Positions 1-11,735 of a stretch of 64,000 nucleotides of DNA are shown in pieces. The notes under the pieces are model-generated. The model searched no databases. It saw nothing but the letters and a program-made list of their open reading frames with translations, and was not told the origin of the DNA. Origin of the DNA: Maea johnstoni (lineage: Eukaryota > Annelida > Polychaeta > Spionida > Magelonidae); the NCBI GenBank assembly GCA_963942565.1, contig OZ012687.1, forward strand, positions 900,957-964,956, given 5' to 3'. A program made the translations under genes and the position numbers. How positions within the stretch are numbered: the first letter of the stretch is position 1; each line of letters begins with the position of its first letter.

Positions 1-529
1 GCTCCTGTTGTAAAACCCAATGCCTCGGAAAGTCTGATGCAACTCTAAGCCTAGGGCCGCAGGCCAGAGGCTGTGACATGCAACTGACCTCCCGAGACAC
101 TGGTCCACGTTAAATCCCCGTGCCCTGTTGAACTTCCGACCGTAACCCTTACAGACAGAAGTGGCGTGAGCAGGGACATGACAAGGGTCAATGGCAAGAC
201 CAGACTCAATGGTACGGTGGCAAGATTGCCGGCCTGAGTCCTGGGAGGCATGGGGTCCAGAGTTCAATCCCATGCCGCAGCGAATAGGGGTTCGATTCAT
301 ATTATACTGGGGCAACCACCGAAAACCTTCATTTCTTACTCTTTATTGTCAGTCGCCCAATTATTGAGAGAGATTACTTTGAAGAGTTTCATATTCATTT
401 TATATCATCGTTCATGCTATCTGTGTCGTCTGCATATACAAAAAGGCTCTCCTTCTTACATGTCTGAGCCACCCTTAAAAAAGTTGGGCGAACCCTTTAA
501 AAGAAAGTGTCAATGGCAAGCATTTTGAG
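1..529. other. Unassigned flank, no gene seen
   Basis: No convincing coding exon or RNA gene is visible. A stretch at about 210-300 has two sequences resembling a tRNA B box (GAGTTCAATCC and GGTTCGATTC), but there is no complete cloverleaf, so a decayed tRNA-derived SINE is only a weak possibility. Confidence 0.3.
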
Positions 530-1620
530 AGTTTATTAAGCATTTTTTGACATTCGAAAATATTTATAAATACTAGAAAACATTTCTACTGTTTATAATT
601 GTTTTTTTTAATATTCACAAATAGCTTACATTAATAAGTATTAAGAAGTCATTCCTTAATATTAGTTATTATGTTTTTTAGTATTCATATATCATTTCAT
701 AATATCTATACATCGATTACTTGTATTTGTATATCATTCCCGACAATTTAAAACAAGCTACATTTATAAATTCTATAAAATGATTTATAAATACCAGGAA
801 ATCATTTATGAATACTAGAAAATGATTTACAAATATAAGAAAGTGATTTATAAATACTAGGAAATGATTTATTTGTATTAATGGATGTGTATAGTTTTCT
901 AATTCTGAAAACATTTTTTAGTATTTAGATATAATTTTTTTGTATTTATAAAACATTTTCTAATATTTATAAATGGCCGCATTTCTAAATATAAGAAAAT
1001 CATTTCTAAATATTAGAAAATTAATAATGACAATCAGTTTACGTTCTGGTATGGATAAATCATTTTCTAGTATTTAAAAATCATTTTCTTGTGTTTGTTA
1101 ATGCATTCATTTATAAATATTTGAAATCGATGTACAAATACAAGAAAGTCATTTATTAATATTACAAATTGATGTATTAGTATTTGAAAATCTTTGAATT
1201 TCTAGTATATATTTTTCATTTTATTAGTATTTACAAATTATATTTGTAAATGTTATTGTGCAAAAGGGAAATGATTTCTTGTATTAATGAATAATTTTCT
1301 GGTATTCATGAATAATTTTGTAATATTTGTAAATGCAGTATTTACAAATATTAGAAAATGAATTATAAATACCAGAAAATGATTTATAAATACAAGAAAA
1401 CGATTTATGAATATCAAAAAATGTGTGATTTCCTATTACTAAAAATGCTTTTTAGTATTTATAAATGATTTTCTGTCATTTTCTAGTATTCATAAATCAC
1501 TCGGGTATTTATAATTAATTCACTTCCTTATATTTGTAAATGCAGTAATTAATGAGTACTAGTATTAGAAAGTGAACTATGAATATCACAAAAGGATTTA
1601 TTAATATTCTAAAATACTCT
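530..1620. repeat. Degenerate AT-rich minisatellite, about 21-bp unit in both orientations
   Basis: The region is built from diverged copies of a unit close to ATGATTTATAAATACTAGAAA. At about 779-862 four consecutive units are exactly 21 bp apart. Read on the - strand the phase-stable part gives a 7-residue repeat of the type INHFLVF, a by-product of the 21-bp period and not a protein. Further right the same unit appears inverted (TTTCTAGTATTTATAAATCAT type) and loses strict period. No homology to a known satellite can be claimed. Confidence 0.7.
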
Positions 1621-2520
1621 CCAAGTGCTTGTCATACATGTCTCTGGTTTGAGTTTTAATATCAGCTTTGCGATATTTTCAGGAAATTGCCTAAAAAGAA
1701 AAAAATGCGACGAGGGTGATCTCATTGAAACACGTAATTGAAGGGGCTATTTTCTCCACTGTTGGCGTATGTCATTAGAATGCTGGTCGCGACCATAGAA
1801 TCAGGAGCGCACGACTGTCACGGGTTATCGCGGTGCGGCTGACATGATCCTGGTTTACGATCAACTACATGAGAGTGCGATGTTTTATCATTAATTGAAG
1901 AACCTTACTCCGACAACACAGACATACGAAAGTACGTGACTTGTAGTTATAGTTTTCGAGAAATTAATGCTGACCTTTTAATCGACACCTGTGAAAAAGT
2001 CGAATTTCAAGGACTCTGCGCTATTATGATAAGCCACGCCCCCCACAGGTTGCACCTTCGACATTGCAGTCAGAAATCAACAGCTTGCGGACGTCGGAGG
2101 GAACACCCAAAATAAACAATCAGCTGGCTCGCTTGGGGCCCTGGAATTTGTGCTAGTGAACGGACGTGAATTCTTCTTAATATTTCTTCGTGTGGGAGGA
2201 GAAAATAAACCATTATTTGCTAAAGTTATGTCGAGTTTCTGATACTCACTTTAGGCAAGAATCAGCTCTCTGGGATGCGTAGTTATTTCACACGACGCTT
2301 CCAAACCCGGGCCTACGCTCGGAAAACGACGCGAGCGTATCTTCTAAAGTCGCTCATTATTTATTTACGAATATTACGGCGAATAAATTATACCTATAAG
2401 AACGTAAAGCCATAGTAACGATATGTGTGTCGAGTGAGAATTGGTGACAGTGCTTCAGGTGGGTATGAACGAGGCAATTTTCTGTGGAAGAAGCACAATT
2501 TTAGCAGGTCATGAGCGTCG
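1621..2520 (+). other. Upstream flank of the ATF4-type gene
   Basis: Base composition becomes more balanced and CpG more frequent than in the AT-rich repeat to the left. A C-rich GC-box-like stretch lies at about 2035-2050. No open frame of note is present. It is the likely proximal regulatory region of the bZIP gene downstream. That role is inferred from position only. Confidence 0.4.
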
Positions 2521-2523
2521 CTA

Positions 2524-2611
2524 TTGCGTCATACACCGGTAGGTATATAGCTATCAGAGCGACTCTGCACGGTCCCCATTTCGGTGGACCTTCCAGGCGC
2601 ACACATAGCTG
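2524..2611 (+). promoter_or_regulatory. Candidate promoter P1 and leader exon 1a of the ATF4-type gene
   Basis: A TATA element (TATATA, 2544-2549) lies about 30 bp before a plausible start near 2570-2580. The short leader ends in a strong splice donor (CTG|GTGAGT, intron from 2612). Spliced to the acceptor TTTTCAG at 5783-5789 it gives a leader with no ATG before 5892. Just upstream of the TATA is TTGCGTCA (2524-2531). On the other strand this is TGACGCAA, the composite C/EBP-CRE half-site arrangement that ATF4-C/EBP heterodimers favour. Promoter, start and splice are inferred and there is no transcript evidence here. Confidence 0.45.
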
Positions 2612-3787
2612 GTGAGTTGCTTCCTGAGTTTTTTCAACATTTTGGAGGAAAATATCATAGATTTTTATTTTTGCATTTGGTTAACAATTTACATTGGTAT
2701 TTGTTACCATGGAGCATGATGATGTTGTTTATGTTACTTTAATTAATCTCGTTGGTACATACAGCGAGAGGCTGTGTAGTTAGTCTATAATGTTTTGGCA
2801 ATACATGCCTTTTAATGTTGCCATATATATGATGTGCAGTATGTTTTATTTTATTTTCATTTTTTGCAACTTTAACTAAAGCTCTTTCGCCATTACTATT
2901 GGGGCGACTTTCTCATTATTGTTTGTTGGTTGATTTTGAAAGCACGATTTAAGGTGCGCCGACGGATAGTTAAACGTGCATGTCGTAGCTTAGTATTAAC
3001 TACAACAGGTGCAAACTATTTCTTTAAATATTAGCAATGAGTTTATAACGTGTCGACATCTCTTAAAATGTTATCATTGAATTATCGTTATGATTTGTTT
3101 GCATTTTTTTTTTTGCTTTTTGGTACCAATTAAACGTGTTAGGATGCGTTGTGAATGATTATATTAAAGGGCACGGTATGTTGAATTTAGTATAAGGAAA
3201 TACATATTTGAGAGATAGGTAAATTTACTTGCTGCTGAAATACTGAAATAAGAAAATCTCCGGCAGAAAGAGTTGTATCATGAATCGCTTGGTTTACTAA
3301 ACATCGCTTATTGCAAACCCGCGCTCAGCTTTTTTAGAGAAAACCAGCAGTTTTCCGCTATATTGTAGACAGAAAATTGGTAGTTTTACCATTTTCTTTC
3401 CCAAAAAGGGTTGTCTACCATTTGTTTTGGTAGTCACTTGGCAAGAGTTGCATCAGCTTCGAGGAAAGTAGTGGGCTAAAACCAATAGTGCTACTATCCT
3501 TGACCCCCCTGTCACCTCCCACGTGCCATCCAGGGGATATCCCGACCCACTAAGGCTCGGGATCGCACTGTGGACCTACTGCGGCAGTCTGGCCCACAGG
3601 GCGTTACAACTTGAGAAAAATACCATTTTAAGGTAGAAACTATGTCGAAAAAATGTGAGCTTGTTATTTGTGTACGCTGGACGTCTGGCACCTATTCTCT
3701 ATCGTAAAACATGCATTGTTTAGGGATAAAAAGCTATGGGGGAAGCACGCACTGCGCTCTGCGTGATCGCCGCGTGATGTGGGAACG

Positions 3788-3960
3788 ATTTGCATGTTTA
3801 CTACATGCGTGGTTCCCTGCCTCACTCTCCGCCGGGATACCCGCGCTTTTATATAGGCCAAGAGAATTGGAGAAGAGAGCCGCATTGTTTTCATTTGGCA
3901 GCGACATCTTTTGGTGACCTAGTGCCATGAATGTGGGTCGTCAACACCTGCCTTGACCTG
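3788..3960 (+). promoter_or_regulatory. Candidate promoter P2 and leader exon 1b with a short upstream ORF
   Basis: An octamer ATTTGCAT (3788-3795) precedes a strong TATA box (TTTTATATAGG, core 3850-3855). The start would fall near 3880. The leader contains one upstream ORF, 3927-3956, encoding MNVGRQHLP then stop, with G at -3 of its ATG. It ends four bases before a good donor (GACCTG|GTAAGG, intron from 3961). Spliced to 5790 this would put a nine-codon uORF ahead of the bZIP reading frame, the layout used by ATF4 genes for stress-dependent translation. An unrelated octamer/TATA gene (histone or snRNA type) is the alternative, but no such product follows. Confidence 0.4.
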
Positions 3961-4380
3961 GTAAGGCCAACTGTGCAGTGTGGACTGCTTCTACCCTCAA
4001 GCAGGGTCTGATTTTCACAATGTAAATAAGAGCGTTGTATAATATTGCTCGAATAGATAAAATGCATTTTGATATCCCATTTTTTTGTAAATACTCAATC
4101 CACATGTGTCATGAAAAGTGTTTTTTGAAAGGAGGACATTGTTAAGTTTGCAAAGTCAATATTTTCTAAAATTTTAAATGAATTATTGGTTTTCAAAATT
4201 GAATTTAAGGTCGGTTTATTATGAGTCTTAATCATTTTCCAAAGCTAAGGTTATTTTTAAATTTATAAAAAATTATTTCATTATCAATTAATGAAAAAAT
4301 GTGTAAAACGGAATGGCTTGACCAGACTTTGATTTTTTAAAAATCCTACTTCTAATCGTTGGGTGATGGGGATTTAGGAA

Positions 4381-4494
4381 GGGGGGGGGGGGGGGGGGGG
4401 GTGGCAAGGTGGACCCAAAGAATATCCACTCTTCATGGAGAGAGAGATAGTGTTATGGACTAAACCCTCCGACCAAGCCCCCCCCCCCCCCCCC
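4381..4494. repeat. Poly-G (21) and poly-C (17) runs in opposite orientation
   Basis: A run of G at 4381-4401 is followed about 76 bp later by a run of C at 4478-4494. The two could pair as an inverted repeat. It lies within the presumed first intron of the bZIP gene. Homopolymer lengths may be inaccurate in assemblies. Confidence 0.8.
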
Positions 4495-4774
4495 ATCTCT
4501 TTTATCTTCAATACCCCCACAAGGAGGGGTGCATCCTAGTTTTTCTTTAAACCTTGAAATAAGGAAACTGTGCAGTTTAGTGTAAAGAGTGCTAGTGACT
4601 TGTGTTGGGTATCTCGTTACAGTGTCAACACAGTGCACTCTTAGAAAAGAAGGGTTCAGGGGTTCATGCTGCTACAGAAGTATGGCCTGCCACTTGTGGC
4701 ACAGCGTTAACACAGCACTCTTTGCCTGTAAGGCCATACAGGCCAAATCCATCTACACTTGACTTGAAATTTAA

Positions 4775-5250
4775 GTGTCAGACCCTGTAACCATTCACAT
4801 TTCAGTGAATATTTTGAGTATTTTTTTCTTCTTTTTTTTTTGTAGTCAGATGGGAAGGTATAGACTGGCTTTGAAGTTAAATTTTTTTGTTGATACCAGA
4901 TCACTCACCTAGCCAAGAACACTTTATTACTGAAACAATGTGTTGCAGTTGATAATACAAACTACAGCTCAAGTGTGTCCCCCTTGAGGATTTATTTAGA
5001 ACCAATCCTGGAGTGAAATCAACTCAGGTTATATCAGTGAAAGAGCCAGATATCACAAACTTGTAGCAAGTCTATGTCAGACCCTGTAACCATTTGCATT
5101 TAAGTGAATATTTTTAGTCGTTTTCTTTTTTTTTCCTTCCTTTTTTTTTGTAGTCAGATGGGAAAGTATAGACTAGCTTTGAAGCTTAATGTTTTTGCTG
5201 ATACCTGATCGCTCACCCAGACAAGAACACTTATTACTGAAACAATGTAT
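4775..5250. repeat. Two-copy direct repeat in the bZIP intron
   Basis: About 170 bp at 4775-4942 recurs, diverged, at 5073-5250. Both copies begin TCAGACCCTGTAACCATT, share a long T-rich tract followed by TTGTAGTCAGATGGGAA, and end near TTACTGAAACAATGT. The spacing is about 298 bp. The middle part (4943-5072) is unique. A local tandem duplication is the simplest explanation. Confidence 0.75.
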
Positions 5251-5891
5251 CCTTTATGTGAGAGAATCCCTCATCATTTAATTGTTTGTGTAAAATTTGC
5301 CCGGTTTGGTAACGAAAGTAGTCAGCTTTCATGAAAGATAAACCTAAAAAATAATATTTTTAGAATTCATGAGCGAGAAATAGAGGTCAACGCATTCTCA
5401 TCTGTGGGTTTCACCTAATGGTCTGAAACTGGGAAATACGTAAATCAATATCTTTTTGACAAAACAAATTTGGATTTTGAATTTTATAAAACAAATTAAT
5501 GGCTTATGTCCGAAGTATTAAGTGCTACTGAAGATAATGGTTGACTAATCTATGTAGAGTTGGAATTTCCTTTTGACAACTTATAAAGGTTTGTATTGAT
5601 CAGCTCCAATCTGGTGAATCTATACTGTTTATAAATAGGAATGTTTATAGCAGTTTGTAAATGAATAGGCTTCCTGCACCACTAAGATGGCCAAGGCATG
5701 GGATATAGATGCTCGAACAATTTTAGTTTGCACATGTCAGATGAGAATAAAATTTATGTAGTCTAATGGCTTTTCATTTTTGTTTTCAGATATAAGCTTC
5801 GTGGATCTTTGTGACTATTGCAGCGTTTTATTGTGACAGCCGTTCTCAGCCGAGAATTGACAGCTACCCATCAAGAAGAAAGGCCAATTAG

Positions 5892-6989
5892 ATGCGGAAT
5901 CTACTTGCTATCTCCAGGATGAGACGACAGGTGAACTTAGAGTTATTCCAGCAACTAGTGTATGGTGAGGCGCCTAGCATCCAGGCCATGCTGGGCGGCG
6001 GCGGGGGCGGGGAGAAGCAGCAGCCCCAACACGGCGGCAATCTGGGACCCGCCATGTCCATGCTGAGTCTTCTAGAAGAGACGAGACATGTGAATCCAGT
6101 GGAATTCTACGACAGGTCAACTCTGGATTATGATCTGGACCCGCCAGACTTACTAGAACTAACGAGTGCTCCGATGCTGTCCCCAGCATCTCCTCCTCCG
6201 GGTATTCCGCAGCCCGATATCGGAATGATGAATAGTTTGAATACTCCTTGCGCGTTCCCCACCCAACAGGCTCTGATGGCCGCGGAGTGGCTTCGACCCT
6301 CCTTCCGCGCTGACCAGCACTGCGAGTCATCCTTCGAGAGCTCCTCTTTCTCTCCGTCACCGGTGGACATGCTTGACGACCAATCATCTGACTGTGCCGC
6401 GGTGGACGACATCTCTAGTTTGCTGCCAGTTGAGTCGATCCTGCCCCCCATCTCGGCGGAGGAGGTGGAGAGCATCCTCTCAGCGGGGAGCTCTGTAGAC
6501 TCGTGTTCAGAGAACTCCTCCGAGGCGCTCGCAGCGCCCTCTATGGACATGTCCCTCATGCAGCAGCACTGTGAACACAACTTAACCATGTTTTCTAATA
6601 CACACTTTTCTCAGCAGCACACTCACAGTGATATCTCCAGCAGTCAGGTCACGGCTTCTACGGACAAAAAAGATAAAAAGAAAAAGCCGCGTTGGCGCGC
6701 CAACACAAAAGAAAAACTTGAAAAAAAGCGCTCTCTGAATAACAAGGCTGCGGAGAGATATCGCCTTAAGAAGCGTGAGATGAAGCAAGACCTGGGTGGT
6801 GAGATTGAAAAACTCGCGAGCCGCAATAAAGTGCTGAGAGGCGAGGTGTCCTTGCTAGAGCGGCAGATTGGAGATTTTGTGTCACTGTTGAAGGTGGACA
6901 GGTCGAGGATTACAGCGATTGCTATGTCCAATTTAGATTCGCGATCATCGGCTTCAGAGGGAAGCTCATCAGAACACTCGCGTTGTTAG
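5892..6989 (+). CDS. ATF4: ATF4/ATF5-type bZIP transcription factor
   Basis: Predicted 365-residue nuclear DNA-binding activator of the integrated stress response. ATF4 proteins bind C/EBP-ATF composite sites as heterodimers and induce amino-acid and redox genes. The C-terminal bZIP is clear: a Lys/Arg-rich lead-in from K265, basic region NNKAAERYRLKKR (283-295) with the Arg-Tyr-Arg of ATF4/5 proteins, and zipper leucines L301, L308, L315 and L322. The N-terminal half is acidic and Ser/Pro-rich with a poly-Gly run near residues 36-41, as expected of an activation domain. Length matches human ATF4 (351). ATG 5892 is chosen because TAG precedes it in frame and it is the first ATG after acceptor 5789. 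A second ATG at residue 10 has the better context. A degron-like DSCSENS (203-209) has Cys where the beta-TrCP site DSGxxS has Gly. The coding region is one exon. Family is confident; ATF4 versus ATF5 or another relative is less so. Confidence 0.82.
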   Translation: MRNLLAISRMRRQVNLELFQQLVYGEAPSIQAMLGGGGGGEKQQPQHGGNLGPAMSMLSLLEETRHVNPVEFYDRSTLDYDLDPPDLLELTSAPMLSPASPPPGIPQPDIGMMNSLNTPCAFPTQQALMAAEWLRPSFRADQHCESSFESSSFSPSPVDMLDDQSSDCAAVDDISSLLPVESILPPISAEEVESILSAGSSVDSCSENSSEALAAPSMDMSLMQQHCEHNLTMFSNTHFSQQHTHSDISSSQVTASTDKKDKKKKPRWRANTKEKLEKKRSLNNKAAERYRLKKREMKQDLGGEIEKLASRNKVLRGEVSLLERQIGDFVSLLKVDRSRITAIAMSNLDSRSSASEGSSSEHSRC

Positions 6990-7985
6990 AACATTTCACG
7001 GTGTGGTTGATGTTGATAGATACTGGGCTTGGGTTTTTGCTTGTTGCTATTATTATTGACACAATTTTTGTCAGTAAAGGTGGACTCTTGTAGAGTTGCA
7101 CACTCAAGGGACATTGACCCCTTCATGCCTGACTAGTTTGGTAATATCTTGGTGACCATTGCAATTTTCAGAAAATATTTGAGGAGGAAATGCTTATCAG
7201 ATGTCATGTTACAATTCCCCTTCAAATATGTTGTGAATCTCTGCATTATTTAAAAATTACAATTGGTCCAGACGATAGATCAACATTATTTCCAGGCATG
7301 AGTGGGTTAATGCTACCACGTAGGGCTTGACATTAAAAGATTTGAGGTATTTCTTGCAAGTAAATGTTGAGAAAAATTCTTTAAATAATAAATTGATTGC
7401 AAGAATAAAACTAACTTTTGATCTAAATCTTTTTACTTCCCATGAAATACCTTGATACAGTGATAACATAATCAAAAGTTGCTGAAATAAATCTAAGAGT
7501 ATTTATAAAGCATTGTATTATGGATGTGTTTCTGGTAAATTTTACTATACATGTACTAACAAAACATGTTTTAAGGTTATCCTGTCCAATTCTTCTTAAA
7601 CCATTGATGTTGAGCAGAACCATAGAAAGAATGTTATTTACTTGCAGTATTTTGAGGTCGGGATGGGCAGCATTTTTAGCATCACTAGAATAGTATTCAT
7701 CCACGTAGGATTTGATTTGCCAAATTACCTAAGGAATATAGTAAAATAGATCATGTGCACAAATAAAGAAATATTTGATAAAACTAAAAGTCAGGATAAC
7801 TGGAATACAATTTTGTGTATATATTGTTATGGCTTTGAATTTGTATGTTTTTCAATCATTTTGTGCCTAATCATTCATCGTCTAACATATTTCATGTTGT
7901 TTATAACATTGAGCTTTTTGTTGACTTTACAAATATTTGCAGTAATGTGTCAGTATATAAGTGGTTTAACAATTGAAATAAAACT
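6990..7985 (+). other. Presumed 3' UTR of the bZIP gene with polyadenylation signal
   Basis: AT-rich noncoding sequence follows the TAG stop. A canonical AATAAA at 7977-7982 is a reasonable end. A 196-bp MITE (7115-7310) lies inside, so the transcript would carry a transposon-derived hairpin. Other AATAAA-like hexamers occur earlier (for example near 7760). Confidence 0.45.
7115..7310. mobile_element. MITE with ACCCATTCATGCC-type terminal inverted repeats
   Basis: The left end reads TTGACCCCTTCATGCCTG and the right end CCAGGCATGAGTGGGTTAA, which are inverted. The interior holds a CCCCTTCAAATATGTTGTG motif found in other copies of the family in this window. No open frame is present. This is a short non-autonomous DNA transposon; the superfamily cannot be assigned because no empty site is available. 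Confidence 0.6.
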
Positions 7986-8118
7986 ACTCTTTTAGTGTGA
8001 GGGTCAATCAAAATCTGAGTCAAACTTTGACTCTGTGCACTCAGTATAGTCAGTCAGGTGAAGAGAGTGCAAGAATTTCTAAAGGTAAAGATAAGTAAAA
8101 GGAATGGAAATATCTTTA

Positions 8119-8332
8119 TAACCTATTCATGCTTTGAGCTCCCATGACAGTTGGCTTCTGAACATGCTGTCTATTTAAATGTAAGCCATATATTTAAAAG
8201 ATTTATAAAGCAGAGTTCAAAATTTTGGATTTAATTGACTTTACTTTTCCAAATATTTTTCAAAATATAACCAAAGGAACTCAAAGGTTTCAACACATGT
8301 TTCTGGGGTGCTCTGGGCCTGCATGGGTTAAT
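8119..8332. mobile_element. Diverged copy of the CCATTCATGCC MITE family
   Basis: It starts TAACCTATTCATGCTTTGAG and ends GGGCCTGCATGGGTTAAT in inverted orientation, with a similar overall length to the copy at 7115-7310. It is more decayed. Confidence 0.45.
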
Positions 8333-9863
8333 GAGTCTATTGGAGAGATTTTCTCCTTTCTCTGGGATTTCTCTGGTTTCTCTATTGCATCAATAGTGAA
8401 CGGAGATATGGGCCCAGAGTTTTATGAGATGCGTATGTAACATTGTTACTAATTTACGATTTTAAGCAGAACATGAATGTGGCTTTTGTGATAGTTGGCA
8501 CTGTTTAATAGCCAAAGAATACGGTCTACCTCGAATGAGCTATACCTCAAAATGTAGCAAGTGCCGTCCTACTAAATGGTGGTAGTTTATATAATTTATT
8601 AATCCCCTTATTGCATAAACAGTCTGTGAAATATGCAACTGTATCTCCAAATCAAAATATTTTCAACATAAAATGAATTTATAATTTTTATATATTTTTC
8701 AAATTAAGATTTTGCTTAGAATATTTTCAAGTATGCATGGATCCCCTACCTGGTCAGTAATTCCCTACAGACTGCTTGTACACATATCAGGGTTTCACTG
8801 TCTGACAACTTAGAGCAATACCGGTAATTCACCAATCAAAGAGAGTAAAATTTGAGAAATATGATTGAAAAGGGGTTGTTACCTGCACAATTTTGCATCC
8901 TAGTTCGTACTAATTTAAACCCTTGCCAATGCTTCAAATATTCACTACATATTCCCAAGATTTGACATTTTTCTAGTCTCTGTTTGCTCTGTGCCAACTA
9001 CTGCTTACATTCCAGACTCCAGCTAAAGCCATTTCTACCTGAAGTATACACATCGTCTGACACATAGAGACAAGTCTGGAACATAAAGCAGACTTTAGAG
9101 ATAAATGTTATTCCCCTTAGGTACTACACTCCCCTCTTCAATTATATATTTTCAATTTATCACTCCATGAGTTGTGGTCAAATTTGTCAGATCAAGATTC
9201 TGAGTAGAATGGATTAACCCATTCCTGGTAGAATGCCTTTACATTCTGATATGTAAACTAGAACTGCCTATCATCGTAGCATTTCCCTGAATGACGCTGT
9301 TACTGCCGTAAACGATCCATCTGATATTTTTGTATTAGCTCTGTGATACTAAAAGAGCCTCCATCAAGATATTTTTGAGCTGAGTGGGTCAACCTTGCAG
9401 AAGTCATTAAGTCATTGTTGTTATCATCATTTAGCACACATAGTGAAGCAATTTTTGTCCTTTACATGATCATCTTCATTACAATCAATAAGTGGACACT
9501 GATCAGTAATTAAGTAAATGTATGTAAAAGTGTTTCCTTGACTGTTTCATCAACTTTTTCACATAACTTATTTGTTCTGTTCAGGATATCACCTTGCACT
9601 GATATCATCATTATTCCTATCATGAAGCCATCTCTATCCAAGTAACATCCATCCAGTCATTGAGTGAAGTCTTAAGAAGTTGGTTTGGCATGTGTACATT
9701 ATCTAACACTTCTTAAGCCATGAGAGCCAACTATCATACCTACCGGTGTTCAGACAAGAGAATGTGTAGCAACTGTCATCTTGTTAATTACATACCTGTC
9801 ATCGCTAACATCAATAAACGATCTTGTAACTTTTTGAAATGTTGTCATTTCTCTTTTGTTTCT

Positions 9864-9865
<2 letters not shown>

Positions 9866-9936
<71 letters not shown>
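9866..9936. repeat. (TA)n microsatellite
   Basis: About 70 bp of uninterrupted TA dinucleotides. Confidence 0.95.
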
Positions 9937-9940
<4 letters not shown>

Positions 9941-10143
9941 TATATTTATAAAGATAGATGTTTGTGTATTTACTTATATTTCATGAAGACATTATAGTGC
10001 AGGTCCCCATCAGAGGCCTGCTGTCTTTAAAGATTAATTTCAGCAACTCTATGGAATAATACGAAGTCAATTATAAGGACACATTTTAGTGGGGAAAGGG
10101 GGTCCACCTATTGCAGGAGCTGAGAAACTCACTTCTTGTGTGG

Positions 10144-10395
10144 TCAGTAGTAGTTGATGCTGCCACTTATTGCTGGTGATAAGAACTAGCTATAGTGATA
10201 GTTTGACTAGTCAGTAGTAGTTGATGCTGCCACCTATTGCTGGTGATAAGAACTAACTATAGTGATAGTTTGTTATGTTGAGGAGTCAGTACAAGTTGGT
10301 GCTGCCATTTATTGCTGGTGATAGATCCATGCTATTTGATTCGTTGACTAGTCGGGGCGAGTTGGTGCTGCCACCTATTGCTGGTAATAAGAACG
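10144..10395. repeat. Minisatellite, about 67-bp unit, four copies
   Basis: Units begin at about 10144, 10211, 10286 and 10352. Each carries TCAGTAGTAGTTGATGCTGC or a close variant, followed by CACCTATTGCTGGTGATAAG. The first two are nearly identical and the last two are diverged. Confidence 0.85.
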
Positions 10396-11735
10396 TGTCA
10401 CCTCTGAAGTAGGGAGGGGCGGGGGATGACTGTGCCCTCAGGGCCATTATAGTGCTTGACATTAGACCTTGACCAATCCAATTTTTAGTGATTTTCTTAT
10501 GATAAATAAAGTGAGCAAAATGCCCCCCCCCCCCTACAATCTCCTGTTGAACTGTGCTGTAATGAGTCTGGATTTTCTAATATATTGCATCACATCTGAA
10601 GTGTAACATTTACAAATGGGGAACATACATGTATTTAAGTGTCCTCCAACTCCATGTATTTAGACCCTACAAACATTCTAAACATATCTTAAGAAATGAT
10701 GATACATTCAAAAAATATTTGAAAGGGAATTATTGTTGGTTTCTTGGTGAAACGTTCTCCAATTATCTTTCAGAAATGCTCTTGTCACAAAGCTATAACA
10801 AAATTAATCAGGAGATTATCTAGTGCTATAGGTATCAGTTTTTTTAAAGAAATATAGGATAAAAATAAAAGTGAGACATCAATTCATCTGAGATTCATTT
10901 TTATTCAGCCTTGAGGTTTTACATCTTACAAAGCTGACATTTTCATATCAAAATATATACCATATTTATATAATCAAACAATTGGTGCAAGGTAGTATAA
11001 GTGTACATTTCAATTCAAGTAAAGCTCTAGGGAATGATACTATATACGTATATAGACTCTATAATATATCCTTCCAAGTGGTAAGGTATTGAAATTGAGG
11101 TGTACATATGATTCTCGTAAAGCTAGTAAAAAACTAACCCACTCACACCCATACAACCAAATTGCATCAACACAATTGAACTATGACCTTTAGTCCTTAA
11201 TAAAACTATGTTGGGGGTAAGGTTTGATAACATAGTCTAGTTATGGCATTTTAATTTAACTCTTCCATTTTAACATATTTCATTGTATGGGTATAAATGG
11301 GCTAAATTTCATGAGGTATAAATAATTCTAGTTATTTTACTAACTTGACTATTTCTGAAAATATTCAGGAACTGGGATCTTTAACTTGATCATATGATAC
11401 AATATTTACATAAATGATCCAATTTCCATTGGGGTAATGATGACTATATTACATAACATACTGTTCTTTCTGTTTCAAGGCAGTTTTCTGTGTAGAGTGA
11501 TTTGTAGATGAAAAGCATACTTGTCAGGGACGTAGGTCTGTGAAATGATCCATTAAACTAGGTGTAAATCCTGTGCATACAATACATGTCAATATCAGTT
11601 ATAACATTGTAAGGTAGTAATCTCAAAAACATACTCATTGTTGAGACTAGAGTTAACACAATGATTATTGATATTTCGCATGAATACAATATTATATTCC
11701 ACGTGAATACATTATCAGAATGCACGTTAGCAGAA

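Larger units (their letters stand above)
7990..10895. other. Intergenic stretch between the convergent bZIP and VGLL4 genes
   Basis: No exon is recognisable. It holds one MITE-like unit, a (TA)n tract and a four-copy minisatellite, listed separately. The remainder is AT-rich single-copy-looking sequence in which I see nothing specific. Confidence 0.5.

Noticed and set aside
195-300. tRNA gene or tRNA-derived SINE
   Set aside because: Two B-box-like strings are present but no A box or complete cloverleaf at the right spacing.
3788-3960. Histone H2B or snRNA promoter (octamer plus TATA)
   Set aside because: No histone coding sequence or snRNA follows. A leader exon for the downstream bZIP gene explains the donor better.
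6128-6931. Three minus-strand open frames under the bZIP exon
   Set aside because: Shadows of a codon-biased, Ser/Lys-rich + strand exon, which has the recognisable domain.
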